The translations under genes and the position numbers were made by a program. A DNA stretch of 14,013 bases, from contig JAUXIR010000005.1 of assembly GCA_030620915.1 (NCBI GenBank), forward strand, positions 1-14,013. The letters run 5' to 3'. A model generated the notes under the pieces. It had not been told where the DNA came from. It searched no databases and saw only the letters and a program-made list of their open reading frames with translations. This document shows positions 5,867-13,653 of this stretch, one piece after another (position 1 is the stretch's first letter; each line of letters starts with the position of its first letter). This stretch comes from Geopsychrobacter sp. (lineage in GTDB: Bacteria > Desulfobacterota > Desulfuromonadia > Desulfuromonadales > Geopsychrobacteraceae).

Positions 5867-5894
5867 AAGGACAGCGTTTTCGCTGTCCTTTTTT
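5867..5894 (+). terminator. Strong intrinsic terminator after usp
   Basis: A perfect 8-bp stem GGACAGCG/CGCTGTCC (5869-5876, 5881-5888) with a TTTT loop is flanked by AA and followed by six T. It ends the receiver-usp transcript 32 nt after the usp stop and separates it from the kinase operon. Confidence 0.95.
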
Positions 5895-5907
5895 AATCTC
5901 CTGTGTC

Positions 5908-5936
5908 TTGCATCAGCTATCTTCTCGGGCTATCCT
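5908..5936 (+). promoter_or_regulatory. Candidate promoter for the kinase-coaBC operon
   Basis: TTGCAT (5908-5913) and TATCCT (5931-5936) are separated by 17 nt, just after the terminator and about 31 nt before the kinase start. Matches are 3/6 and 4/6. A promoter is expected here because the terminator isolates the downstream genes; the exact elements are uncertain. Confidence 0.35.
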
Positions 5937-5967
5937 CGGAACACTTTTAAGTGGGACGGAGATTTTA

Positions 5968-7173
5968 ATGTTAAAGGAACATACCAGTCAATTTGCTGGC
6001 GTGAAAATTTTGATTGTCGATGACGAGAAGGTCATTGTTGACCTGACAGCCCTCTTGTTACGTGGCCGCGGTTTTGAGGTATTGACTGCGCATAATGGTG
6101 AAGAATGCCTTGAACAGGTGAAGAATGAACAACCGTCTCTGGTGCTTCTCGATTACATGATGCCGGTGATGGATGGCGAGACTGCCCTGAAAAATATTGT
6201 ACAGCATCACCCCGACACATACGTCATCATGTTTACCGGCAAGGGCAGCGAAGAGGTCGCCGTACGCTTGATGAAAACCGGCGCTGCGGATTATCTGCAG
6301 AAACCCTTTGTTAATAGCAGCTTGTTGGAAAGAATCGACACTGTTCTGCAGATCAGACAGGTTGAACTCGCCAACCGTGATCTGTTGCGTGAAAAAGATC
6401 AGCTGCAACGTGAGATTGAAGCCTGGAATCTTCATTTAGAGCGGCGGGTCGAGGAGAAGTCACAAGAGCTGGAACTGGCCCATCGCGAAATATTGCAGGC
6501 GGAAAAATTGGCGGCTCTCGGTCATATCAGCGCCGGCATGGCTCACGAAATCCGCAACCCACTCAATGCGATTAATCTGTTCGCACAGATCCTTTCCGGG
6601 GCCTATAGTGAAGATCTGGAAAATAGCAGTTATATCCGAAAGATCATCGAAGAGGTCGAACGTGTTGATAGTATCCTGATCAAGATGCTCGCTGCGAGCC
6701 GGGGGACGGCCGCTCCGCGCAGTGAAGTCCGATTTGATCAGGTTGCCAGAAGGGTTCTGGCCGACTGTGAGGTTTTGTGCCGCTCTCAACGTGTGGCTGT
6801 TGAGTGCCTCATTGAGGAGGACATCCCACCGCTCATTGCCGATCCGACTGAGATTGAACAGATTTTTACCAATCTGGTAACAAACGCCTTGTTTGAAATG
6901 CAACAGGGGGGGCGGCTTGGGGTCCGTCTGATCCTTGACGAAGGTTTTATCCATCTCGAAATTTCGGATACCGGCCGAGGAATTCCCAAGGAACACCTCA
7001 ATCAGATATTTGACCCCTTCTTTACGACCAAGGAGAAAGGGACCGGTTTCGGCCTGTCGGTTGTGTTGCGGATCGTGCGCGGCTACGGTGGCTTGATCAA
7101 GGCTGAAAGCGAAGTCGGCCGCGGCACGACTTTTATTGTTAAACTCCCGGTCGGAAAATTGTTGGATACATAA
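5968..7173 (+). CDS. Hybrid receiver-histidine kinase (REC-coiled coil-HisKA-HATPase)
   Basis: The 401-residue soluble protein has no membrane span or PAS/GAF sensor. An N-terminal receiver (about 13-130) carries D18/D19, phospho-acceptor D62 in LLDYMMPVMDG, T90 and K112 in LQKPF. A long heptad-rich helix (about 130-180) leads to the HisKA domain with H193 in AHEIRNPLNAI. The HATPase domain has the N-box around N302/N306 (TNLVTNAL), G1 D334 in DTGRGI, the F-box FDPFFTTK and G2 GTGFGL (358-363). All catalytic residues are present. Its own receiver is likely to control kinase activity, so the input would be a phosphoryl group from another kinase. ATG 5968 is supported by GGAG (5958-5961). The next gene begins 3 nt after the stop. 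Likely partners are the receivers at 4125 and 4984. Confidence 0.94.
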   Translation: MLKEHTSQFAGVKILIVDDEKVIVDLTALLLRGRGFEVLTAHNGEECLEQVKNEQPSLVLLDYMMPVMDGETALKNIVQHHPDTYVIMFTGKGSEEVAVRLMKTGAADYLQKPFVNSSLLERIDTVLQIRQVELANRDLLREKDQLQREIEAWNLHLERRVEEKSQELELAHREILQAEKLAALGHISAGMAHEIRNPLNAINLFAQILSGAYSEDLENSSYIRKIIEEVERVDSILIKMLAASRGTAAPRSEVRFDQVARRVLADCEVLCRSQRVAVECLIEEDIPPLIADPTEIEQIFTNLVTNALFEMQQGGRLGVRLILDEGFIHLEISDTGRGIPKEHLNQIFDPFFTTKEKGTGFGLSVVLRIVRGYGGLIKAESEVGRGTTFIVKLPVGKLLDT

Positions 7174-7176
7174 CCG

Positions 7177-8760
7177 ATGGCACTACGTTTACGCGAAATC
7201 AAGCTTCAGCTCGAAGAGGATGAGGCCCTGCTGCCTGCGCGGATTGCTCAACTGCTTGGCCTCAAACCGACTGAGCTGCATAACCTGAAGCTGGTGCGCA
7301 AAGGGATTGATGCTCGACGTAAATCCGCGATTCTAAAGGTCTACACCCTCGAATTTGAGGTTGCCGATGAGATGGAGATTCTCCGTCGTCTTGCTGACAA
7401 TCCCCATCTGAGTCTGGTTGAATCCCCAGTTCCATTTACTCCAGTTGTTTGCGCGGCAGATCGTAAGGTAATCGTTGTCGGAATGGGCCCCGCCGGACTC
7501 TTCGCCGCCCTGACCCTGCGCCGCAGCGGGGCTGAGGTGTTGTTGGTCGAGCGCGGCCGACCCGTTGCTGAACGGTTGGAGGATATTCAATCGTACTGGC
7601 GAGGCGGTTCCTTGAATCCGCACAGCAATATTCAATTTGGTGAGGGGGGCGCGGGCACTTTTTCCGATGGCAAGCTGACAACCAGAATCAACCATCCGCT
7701 GGTGACTGAGGTCTTGAAGTGTCTGGTCTATTTTGGCGCCCCCGAAGAGATTCTCTGGCAAGCGAAGCCGCATATCGGCTCCGATCGACTGCGTAAAGTC
7801 CTGGTCAGAATGCGTAAGAAGCTTCAGGAAGATGGCGTTGAGATCCGATTTTCGACCTGTCTGACCGGTATCGAGCAGACTAACGGATCTCTAGCCGGGG
7901 CAATTCTGAATGGCGATCACTTTGAGGCCTGTGATAGTCTGGTGTTGGCTATCGGCCATAGTGCGCGCGACACCTATCGGATGCTACAGCAGGAGCAGAT
8001 TGCCCTTGAGAGTAAATCCTTTGCCATCGGTCTGCGTGTTGAGCATCCCCTGGAGTTGATCAACCGGATTCAGTATGGCCTGGTCAGTCACCCGCAACTT
8101 GGTGCGGCCGAGTATTCCCTCGCCTGGCAAGACAAACTGGCCGGTCGCGGTGTTTACTCCTTCTGTATGTGTCCCGGCGGGGTGGTGGTGAACGCCTCGT
8201 CGGAGCAGGGCGGGGTGGTGGTGAATGGGATGAGTGATTTTAAGCGTGATGCTAACTGGTCGAACAGTGCGCTGGTTGTGACGGTGGGGCGCGACGATTT
8301 TGGTTCAGCTGATCCCCTTGCCGGAGTTGTATTCCAGCGCCACTGGGAAGAACGGGCCTTTGCTGCTGCCGGATCAACGGGCGCAGTGCCGGGGCAAACC
8401 CTGCTCGGCTTCTTGAATGGTCGTAGCGGTGATTTGAAAACAAGCTGCCAGCCTGCGGCGGTCGCAGCTGATCTTGGTCAGGTTCTGCCTGTCGCGGTCA
8501 CCGAGTCGTTGCGTCGTGCCTTGCCGCAGTTCGAGAGACGGATGCGCGGCTTCGTCGGACCAGAAGCGATGTTGCTCGGAGTCGAAACCAGAACCAGTGC
8601 CCCCTTACGCATTCTGCGTGCAGATGGGGGCTGCTCGGTCAGCCTGCCTGGTCTCTTCCCGGCCGGGGAGGGGGCAGGGTATGCCGGGGGGATTATGAGC
8701 GCCGCGATCGATGGGATCAAAGCCGCAAACCATGTGACTTGTCACTTGAATTCATTCTGA
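7177..8760 (+). CDS. NAD(P)/FAD-dependent oxidoreductase, COG2509-type
   Basis: The 527-residue protein belongs to the uncharacterised FAD-dependent dehydrogenase family (COG2509). Residues 1-90 form a small N-terminal domain typical of the group (MALRLREIKL, VRKGIDARRK). The FAD-binding Rossmann fold starts near 97 with VIVVGMGPAG (G102-X-G104-X2-G107) and the ribose-binding acid in LLVERG near 125. The family signature NIQFGEGGAGTFSDGKL (151-167) follows. Near the C-terminus FPAGEGAGYAGGIMSAA is the second FAD contact. The substrate is unknown for the family. It starts 3 nt after the kinase stop without a clear Shine-Dalgarno, so translation is probably coupled. The HD hydrolase follows after 13 nt. 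Confidence 0.9.
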   Translation: MALRLREIKLQLEEDEALLPARIAQLLGLKPTELHNLKLVRKGIDARRKSAILKVYTLEFEVADEMEILRRLADNPHLSLVESPVPFTPVVCAADRKVIVVGMGPAGLFAALTLRRSGAEVLLVERGRPVAERLEDIQSYWRGGSLNPHSNIQFGEGGAGTFSDGKLTTRINHPLVTEVLKCLVYFGAPEEILWQAKPHIGSDRLRKVLVRMRKKLQEDGVEIRFSTCLTGIEQTNGSLAGAILNGDHFEACDSLVLAIGHSARDTYRMLQQEQIALESKSFAIGLRVEHPLELINRIQYGLVSHPQLGAAEYSLAWQDKLAGRGVYSFCMCPGGVVVNASSEQGGVVVNGMSDFKRDANWSNSALVVTVGRDDFGSADPLAGVVFQRHWEERAFAAAGSTGAVPGQTLLGFLNGRSGDLKTSCQPAAVAADLGQVLPVAVTESLRRALPQFERRMRGFVGPEAMLLGVETRTSAPLRILRADGGCSVSLPGLFPAGEGAGYAGGIMSAAIDGIKAANHVTCHLNSF

Positions 8761-8773
8761 CAGGGATAGAAAT

Positions 8774-9886
8774 TTGAAACAGATATATGTCAATCAGATC
8801 GGAGAACGTGACCAGGTTGAATCCGTTTTTCTGGTCCGCGATCGCATTCAGGCGATGGCGCGTAACGGCAAGCCTTATATGACCCTGAAGCTGATGGACC
8901 GGACCGGAGAGATCGAGGCACGTGTCTGGGACCGGGTCGATGAGTTCGCCCGCCTGTTTGAAAAAAACGACTTTCTGCATATCAGCGGTCGCGGCAATCT
9001 TTATATGGGCAAGATGCAACTGGTTGTTCAACAGTTGCGCAAGGTTGCCGAGGAGAATATCGATCTCGCTGATTTCTTACCGGTTTCAAAGCGTCCGGTC
9101 GCGGAGATGCGTGAGGAACTCGATCAGTTGTTGGCATCGATGAATGATGGCCCGATGCGCAGGTTGCTGGGGGTCTTTTTTGACGACAGTGATTTCTTCC
9201 GACTTTACAGTCGGGCTCCTGCCGCAAAAGGGATGCACCATGTCTTTATCGGTGGATTGCTTGAACATTCTCTGGCGGTTGCTGCGCTGGCCTGTGATGT
9301 GGCGCAGCGCTATGCACAGGTCGATCGTGATCTGCTGATCGCCGGGGCGCTGCTGCACGATGTCGGTAAAATCGGTGAACTCAGCTATGAGCGCTCCTTC
9401 GATTATACCGATGAGGGGAAACTGGTCGGGCATATCGTTATGGGGGTTGAAATGATCGAGGAGAGGTCGCGAACCATCCCTGACTTTCCACGTCAGCAGG
9501 TCATGTTGCTCAAACATCTGCTCCTCTCCCATCACGGGCAGTACGAATACGGTTCACCAAAGCGTCCCAAGATGCTCGAAGCCGTAATCCTTAATTTTAT
9601 CGATGATCTCGATTCAAAGATTAACGGTATTCAGACCCATATCGATAAGGAACCCGAACGGACTGGAGACTGGACCAGTTATCACCGACTTTATGACCGC
9701 TATTTTTACGCACCGCATGAAACGCAAGCGAGTAATAAAGTGCCGCCGGCCGATCCTGTTGCACCGGTAGCAGAACCCCCCAAGGCCAGACGTTCCAGGG
9801 ATGAGCCGCTTGGATTTACCCTCGGCGAACAGCTGGCAGGGCAGAATCTGAATCTGTTTGCGCATGAAAAAGAGAAGAAGGACTAA
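8774..9886 (+). CDS. OB-fold nucleic-acid-binding / HD-domain hydrolase (YhaM-like)
   Basis: The 370-residue protein pairs an N-terminal OB fold (about 14-90; VESVFLVRDRIQAMARNGKPYM, then IEARVW) with an HD phosphohydrolase domain. HD metal ligands are visible: H165 in LLEHSLAV, H195-D196 in ALLHDVGK, H253/H254 in SHHGQYEYGSP and D277-D280 in FIDDLDSK. This is the architecture of YhaM, a 3'-5' exoribonuclease of Gram-positive bacteria, so a nuclease acting on RNA or DNA is the best inference. The last 60 residues are proline-rich and charged, an unusual tail. The start is TTG 8774: AGGGA lies 7 nt upstream, MKQIYVNQI matches family starts and there is no ATG nearby in frame. The MBL-fold gene starts 2 nt after the stop. 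Confidence 0.9.
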   Translation: MKQIYVNQIGERDQVESVFLVRDRIQAMARNGKPYMTLKLMDRTGEIEARVWDRVDEFARLFEKNDFLHISGRGNLYMGKMQLVVQQLRKVAEENIDLADFLPVSKRPVAEMREELDQLLASMNDGPMRRLLGVFFDDSDFFRLYSRAPAAKGMHHVFIGGLLEHSLAVAALACDVAQRYAQVDRDLLIAGALLHDVGKIGELSYERSFDYTDEGKLVGHIVMGVEMIEERSRTIPDFPRQQVMLLKHLLLSHHGQYEYGSPKRPKMLEAVILNFIDDLDSKINGIQTHIDKEPERTGDWTSYHRLYDRYFYAPHETQASNKVPPADPVAPVAEPPKARRSRDEPLGFTLGEQLAGQNLNLFAHEKEKKD

Positions 9887-9888
9887 AG

Positions 9889-10512
9889 ATGATTGTTGAA
9901 GTGTTTCCGGTTGGTCCCTTGCAGGTTAACTGTGTTGTGCTCGGGTGCCCTGTCAGTCGTAAAGCGGTGGTTATTGATCCCGGTGCCGATCTGGAGTTGA
10001 TCGAAGAGGCTTTGCGTAAACATGATCTGAGTGTTGAAATGATCCTCAATACCCACGGTCATTTTGATCATATCGGTGCAAACGCCGGATTGAAGAAGTC
10101 GACCGGCGCGCCATTATTGATTCACCAGGCTGATGTCAAGCTGCTGCAAATGGCGAGTATGCAGGCCTCGACCTACGGGCTGACGGTTGAAAATTCGCCG
10201 CTTCCCGATACCGAATTACTGGGGGGAGAAGTTTTGCAGTTTGGTGAGCAGAGCCTTGAAGTGATCCATACTCCCGGGCATTCTCCCGGCTGTGTCTGTT
10301 TTTACCGTGAAGGATTACTTGTTTCAGGCGACACCCTTTTTGCCGGTTCAGTCGGACGGACAGACCTGCCTGGCGGCGATCATCAGCAACTTCTTAACAG
10401 TATCCGACAAAAACTGGCGGGCCTGCCGTCTCAAACCAAGGTCTTGCCGGGTCACGGCCCCCTGACCACCATCGATCACGAATTGAAACATAATCCCTAC
10501 ATGGCGGGTTAA
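9889..10512 (+). CDS. Metallo-beta-lactamase-fold hydrolase (glyoxalase II-like)
   Basis: The 207-residue protein is a compact MBL-fold enzyme. The metal motif THGHFDH gives H56, H58, D60 and H61; HTPGHSPG gives H131; SGDTLF gives the bridging D148; and PGHGP gives H189. This is the complete dinuclear set of the glyoxalase II/YcbL class. The substrate is probably a thioester or a similar hydrolysable compound, but the short form lacks the glutathione-binding C-terminal domain of true GloB, so classic glyoxalase II activity is uncertain. AAGGA (9878-9882) inside the end of the preceding gene is 6 nt before ATG 9889, so expression is tightly linked to the HD protein. coaBC starts 10 nt after the stop. 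Confidence 0.9.
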   Translation: MIVEVFPVGPLQVNCVVLGCPVSRKAVVIDPGADLELIEEALRKHDLSVEMILNTHGHFDHIGANAGLKKSTGAPLLIHQADVKLLQMASMQASTYGLTVENSPLPDTELLGGEVLQFGEQSLEVIHTPGHSPGCVCFYREGLLVSGDTLFAGSVGRTDLPGGDHQQLLNSIRQKLAGLPSQTKVLPGHGPLTTIDHELKHNPYMAG

Positions 10513-10522
10513 GAGGCTAGGT

Positions 10523-11725
10523 ATGCTGCAAGGAAAAACGGTTGTACTTGGTGTCAGTGGTGGAATCGCAGTCTACAAAGCGGTTGAACTGCTGCGCTTG
10601 CTGATAAAGGTCCAGGCCGAAGTGCATGTGGTGATGACGAAGAACGCCTGTGAATTCGTCACCCCGTTGACCTTCCAGACCCTGTCGCATAACCCGGTCC
10701 ATACCGATCTGTTCGATCTTTATCAAGAGCAGGAGATCGGCCATATTTCGCTGGCCGAACGGGCCGATCTCTTTCTGGTTGCACCTGCAACGGCAAATCT
10801 GATCGGCAAATTGGCCAACGGCCTGGCCGATGATCTGCTCTCGACCAGCTTGATGGCAACAAAGGCGCCGGTGCTGCTCTGCCCGGCGATGAACACCAAT
10901 ATGTACGAGAGTCCAGGTTATCTACGTAATCAACAACAACTGGTGGCCGATGGTTATCGACTGCTTGAACCGATCAGTGGTGATCTGGCCTGTGGTTGGC
11001 AAGGCAAGGGGAAGCTCCCCGATCCCCAGCAGATCTTTGAGACGGCCTGCAAGCTGCTCGTGCCGGGAGATCTCGTCGGGGTTCGACTGTTGGTGACGGC
11101 CGGACCGACCCGTGAAGAGATCGATCCGGTTCGCTATCTGAGTAATCATTCTTCCGGCAAAATGGGCTATGCCATCGCTCGCTCAGCCGCAACTCGTGGT
11201 GCCGAAGTCACTTTGATTTCGGGACCGGTCGCCCTCAATGAGCCCGCTGGAGTCACGACTCTGCAGGTCGGGAGTGCCTTGGAGATGCAGCTGGCGGTTG
11301 ATGAGCGATACGCTGAGTCTGATGTGGTGATCAAGGCGGCCGCAGTCGCTGATTATCGACCGCTACAGAAGGCGCAACAGAAGATCAAGAAGAGCTCCGC
11401 AGAGTTTTGTCTGCAACTGAAGAGAAATCCCGATCTGTTGGCTGAGCTTGGTAAGCGCAAAAAAAAGCAGATTCTGATCGGCTTTGCCGCTGAAACCGAA
11501 AACCTGCTCGAGAATGCCACCGCGAAAATGCAAAAGAAGAATCTCGATATGATCGTCGCTAACGATGTGACGGCAGAGGGGGCAGGCTTCGGCAGTGAGA
11601 CAAATCTGGTCAATCTACTCTTTGCCGATGGCCGGCAGGAAGCATTGCCGCTGCTGAGCAAGGCTGAGGTCGCAGAGAGGCTACTCGATCGGGTGGTTGA
11701 ACTGCTGGATAAGGGTAAGCTGTAA
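10523..11725 (+). CDS. coaBC: Bifunctional phosphopantothenoylcysteine decarboxylase / phosphopantothenate-cysteine ligase
   Basis: CoaBC carries out two steps of coenzyme A synthesis: CTP-dependent joining of cysteine to 4'-phosphopantothenate (CoaB), then FMN-dependent decarboxylation to 4'-phosphopantetheine (CoaC). The 400-residue length is normal. The CoaC half (1-180) has LGVSGGIAVYK, active H74 in GHISLA, the PAMN motif (121-124) and the catalytic C157 in LACGWQGKG. The CoaB half, from about 187, has VTAGPTREEIDPVRYLSNHSSGKMG, the dimer/active-site motif KAAAVADYRP, the KIKK lysines and IGFAAET. ATG 10523 has AGAGG 6 nt upstream, overlapping the end of the MBL gene. It is the last gene of the kinase-oxidoreductase-HD-MBL run and ends 3 nt from the stop of a convergent gene. 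Confidence 0.97.
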   Translation: MLQGKTVVLGVSGGIAVYKAVELLRLLIKVQAEVHVVMTKNACEFVTPLTFQTLSHNPVHTDLFDLYQEQEIGHISLAERADLFLVAPATANLIGKLANGLADDLLSTSLMATKAPVLLCPAMNTNMYESPGYLRNQQQLVADGYRLLEPISGDLACGWQGKGKLPDPQQIFETACKLLVPGDLVGVRLLVTAGPTREEIDPVRYLSNHSSGKMGYAIARSAATRGAEVTLISGPVALNEPAGVTTLQVGSALEMQLAVDERYAESDVVIKAAAVADYRPLQKAQQKIKKSSAEFCLQLKRNPDLLAELGKRKKKQILIGFAAETENLLENATAKMQKKNLDMIVANDVTAEGAGFGSETNLVNLLFADGRQEALPLLSKAEVAERLLDRVVELLDKGKL

Positions 11726-11728
11726 GCC

Positions 11729-12652
11729 TTAAACCTGGATCAACAGATCAAGCAGACTGTCGGGATCGGTGATCCCCGATCTGAAGCGTTGTTTCAGGTC
11801 ACCGAGGATAATATCGGCATCTTCTTGCCGAAGCTTTCCATCGAGCCATAGCATATTGAGGTTCTTGCGAATCAGCTTGGCTGCGGTCAGCGCCCTGTCT
11901 CCAGTCGGATCGGCCTGCCAGAAGGGACTGTCTTGGTCGCTCAGGATCCCTTCGACAGCGGTATAGGCCAGATCGACATACTCCTGTTGATCCTCGGAAG
12001 TGAATTCCCATTTTGAACGTTTAGTGACTGTGTTCAGCAGCTTTTGCCATTGTTGAAGCCGGCTGATGAGCAGCATCGAGTTGAACAGACGCTTGTTGGC
12101 CCGAAACGACAAAATCGTATCTGAAAGCACACTGCTGAGCATCACATCGTGGCTGCGGTAATCCCCCTTTCCCAACTCGCGTGCCATCTGCCATATCTCT
12201 TCTTCGACTTTGTCTTCGGCGCGCATTTCCCAATAGGTGTGTTTGAGCATCACCGTATTGAAGGTGCGCGTCATCTTGAACGGGACGAAATAGTTGTGGG
12301 CGACGGTGTCGGCGGCAAGGTGGGCCAGGTAGCCCCAGGCGCAGGCTTCATGTTGTGGCGACTCAGCACTGTCGAGAATTTTAAGGCCGATGCGCCAGTT
12401 GTGGCAGTGTTCAAGATAATGGGTAAATTTTTTCCCCAGGGTAATGTCTGCCGCGATGCAACCGTAGAGAAAATCGAGCGGCCAGGCTGCCAGTAACGCT
12501 TGCAGCCCAACCGGTAAGGCTTGAGGGTTGGCCAGAAGTCGTGACCCGAGGGACAGATGAACCCCTGCTCCCCAGGCTAAAACCTCATCCGGTAGCAAAA
12601 GGCAGGCAAAAAACAGGATTAAGCTGGCTATGCGCATGCTATGCTGTCTCAT
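11729..12652 (-). CDS. Exported zinc-dependent phospholipase C-like protein
   Basis: The 307-residue protein has a Sec signal peptide (hydrophobic core IASLILFFACLLL, likely cleavage after VLA at 26) and then resembles the zinc-dependent phospholipase C family (PF00882). Cleavage would leave W27 as the first mature residue in WGAGVH; in Bacillus PLC and clostridial alpha-toxin the mature N-terminal Trp itself binds zinc. Further candidate ligands are H32, the histidines of LEHCHNW, and GYLAHLAADTVAHNYF with its H, D and H. Activity on phospholipids is inferred from the family; many members are uncharacterised. The first ATG (12652) lacks a ribosome site and the in-frame ATG 12637 (MRIAS) is a fair alternative. 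It converges on coaBC and diverges from the glycosylase gene across 46 nt. Confidence 0.85.
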   Translation of the reverse strand: MRQHSMRIASLILFFACLLLPDEVLAWGAGVHLSLGSRLLANPQALPVGLQALLAAWPLDFLYGCIAADITLGKKFTHYLEHCHNWRIGLKILDSAESPQHEACAWGYLAHLAADTVAHNYFVPFKMTRTFNTVMLKHTYWEMRAEDKVEEEIWQMARELGKGDYRSHDVMLSSVLSDTILSFRANKRLFNSMLLISRLQQWQKLLNTVTKRSKWEFTSEDQQEYVDLAYTAVEGILSDQDSPFWQADPTGDRALTAAKLIRKNLNMLWLDGKLRQEDADIILGDLKQRFRSGITDPDSLLDLLIQV

Positions 12653-12660
12653 CTATATTA

Positions 12661-12680
12661 TTCGCGTGGCTGACGCGGAA
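12661..12680. promoter_or_regulatory. Small dyad in the divergent intergenic region
   Basis: CGCGT (12663-12667) and ACGCG (12673-12677) form an inverted repeat with TTC and GAA as outer flanks. It lies midway between the two divergent starts at 12652 and 12699. It may be an operator shared by both genes or chance; I could not assign clear -10/-35 elements on either strand. Confidence 0.25.
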
Positions 12681-12698
12681 TACTCCAGTAAAGGCTGA

Positions 12699-13442
12699 AT
12701 GACCATGCCCGATAAATTATATCAGGAATGCCGCACGTTGATTAGTGGTTGCCGTGCAATTTTTGAAGATTTGCGTGAGGCCGGTATCGATACCATTCCG
12801 CTCTCTCCGAAAAAAAATACGACTTCTATCCCTGTGTCGAGTGAGCATCAGACCCCACAAGCCCAAGAGAATAGCTCAATCCCTCAAGAGACTCTTGCGG
12901 ATATCCAGCATGAGTTAGCCAACTGTCAACGTTGCCTGCTTAACGAGCAACGTACGCAGGTTGTTTTTGGCGTCGGCAATCCCAACGCACGGCTGGTCCT
13001 GGTCGGTGAGGCTCCCGGTTCCGAAGAGGAGAGCCAGGGCGAACCCTTTGTCGGTGAAGCAGGGCAACTTCTCGACCGGATTCTGCTCGCCATGAAGCTA
13101 AGTCGAGAAGATGTCTATCTCTGCAATCTGATCAAGTGCCGGACACCGAACAGTCGTGAGCCCGAAACGGTAGAAATAGCTTCTTGTGAAACTTTTTTGA
13201 AACGCCAGCTGGCCGCCATAGCTCCTGAGGTGGTTCTCAGCCTCGGCCAGCTTGCGACCCGGACTCTGCTGCAAACCGACGAGCCGATCAACAAGCTGCG
13301 TGGACGCTGGCAGACTTACGCAGGTATACCGTTGATGCCGACTTTTCACCCTGCGGACCTGCTACAGAACCCGGCGAGAAAACATCAGGTCTGGGAAGAT
13401 GTAAAGCAGGTGATACATCGTTTGCAGGACAGTGGTACTTAA
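12699..13442 (+). CDS. Family 4 uracil-DNA glycosylase (iron-sulfur type)
   Basis: This enzyme removes uracil from DNA, the first step of base-excision repair after cytosine deamination. The 247-residue protein has a charged, low-complexity N-terminal extension (about 1-65) before the catalytic domain. The four cysteines of the [4Fe-4S] cluster are C76 and C79 (CQRC), C147 (IKCRTPN) and C163 (ASCETF), with the spacing expected of family 4. Motif 1 is GEAPGSEEE (103-111), followed by GEPFVGEAGQLLD, and the C-terminal uracil/DNA motif is HPADLL with H217. The start could be ATG 12699 or ATG 12705; AAAGG (12690-12694) is 4 or 10 nt upstream respectively. The first residues are not conserved, so the choice is open. 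No terminator is visible after the stop. Confidence 0.93.
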   Translation: MTMPDKLYQECRTLISGCRAIFEDLREAGIDTIPLSPKKNTTSIPVSSEHQTPQAQENSSIPQETLADIQHELANCQRCLLNEQRTQVVFGVGNPNARLVLVGEAPGSEEESQGEPFVGEAGQLLDRILLAMKLSREDVYLCNLIKCRTPNSREPETVEIASCETFLKRQLAAIAPEVVLSLGQLATRTLLQTDEPINKLRGRWQTYAGIPLMPTFHPADLLQNPARKHQVWEDVKQVIHRLQDSGT

Positions 13443-13458
13443 AGGAGGTAATGAAGAG

Positions 13459-13653
13459 TTGGTTAGCAAGGACGAGTTACAATATCTGATAATTACCGAA
13501 AGAGTTATGTTTTTTAAGCGTTCTGATGGATGGGTTGTTCTTGGTCGAGACAAAATGCGTTCTCAGCGAGCCTCATACGATGGGAAAGAACGACGTAGAC
13601 CATTGATTTTAATGATCATTTCGAAGAGAGCTTCAGGGTCCTATTGGTTATGA
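13459..13653 (+). CDS. Doubtful small ORF after the glycosylase gene
   Basis: A very strong Shine-Dalgarno, AAAGGAGG (13441-13448), overlaps the glycosylase stop. It is 10 nt before an in-frame TTG (13459) that opens 64 codons (VSKDELQYLIITERVMFFKR, SDGWVVLGRDKMRSQ, YDGKERRRP). An alternative ATG at 13451 is only 2 nt from the ribosome site and stops after 12 codons. A GTG at 13432 in the same frame overlaps the end of the glycosylase gene. I recognise no family; the YDGKERRR piece recalls the Y.G.ERR..DRR tails of some Geobacter-like proteins. It could be a small protein, a truncated relic or non-coding. Confidence 0.3.
   Translation: MVSKDELQYLIITERVMFFKRSDGWVVLGRDKMRSQRASYDGKERRRPLILMIISKRASGSYWL

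Noticed and set aside
6460..6996. 178-codon leftward frame inside the histidine kinase
   Set aside because: It is the antisense shadow of a kinase with all catalytic motifs; no ribosome site or family resemblance.
12149..12496. 115-codon rightward frame inside the phospholipase-like gene
   Set aside because: It lies opposite the conserved His/Asp region of a signal-peptide-bearing protein and shows no family features of its own.
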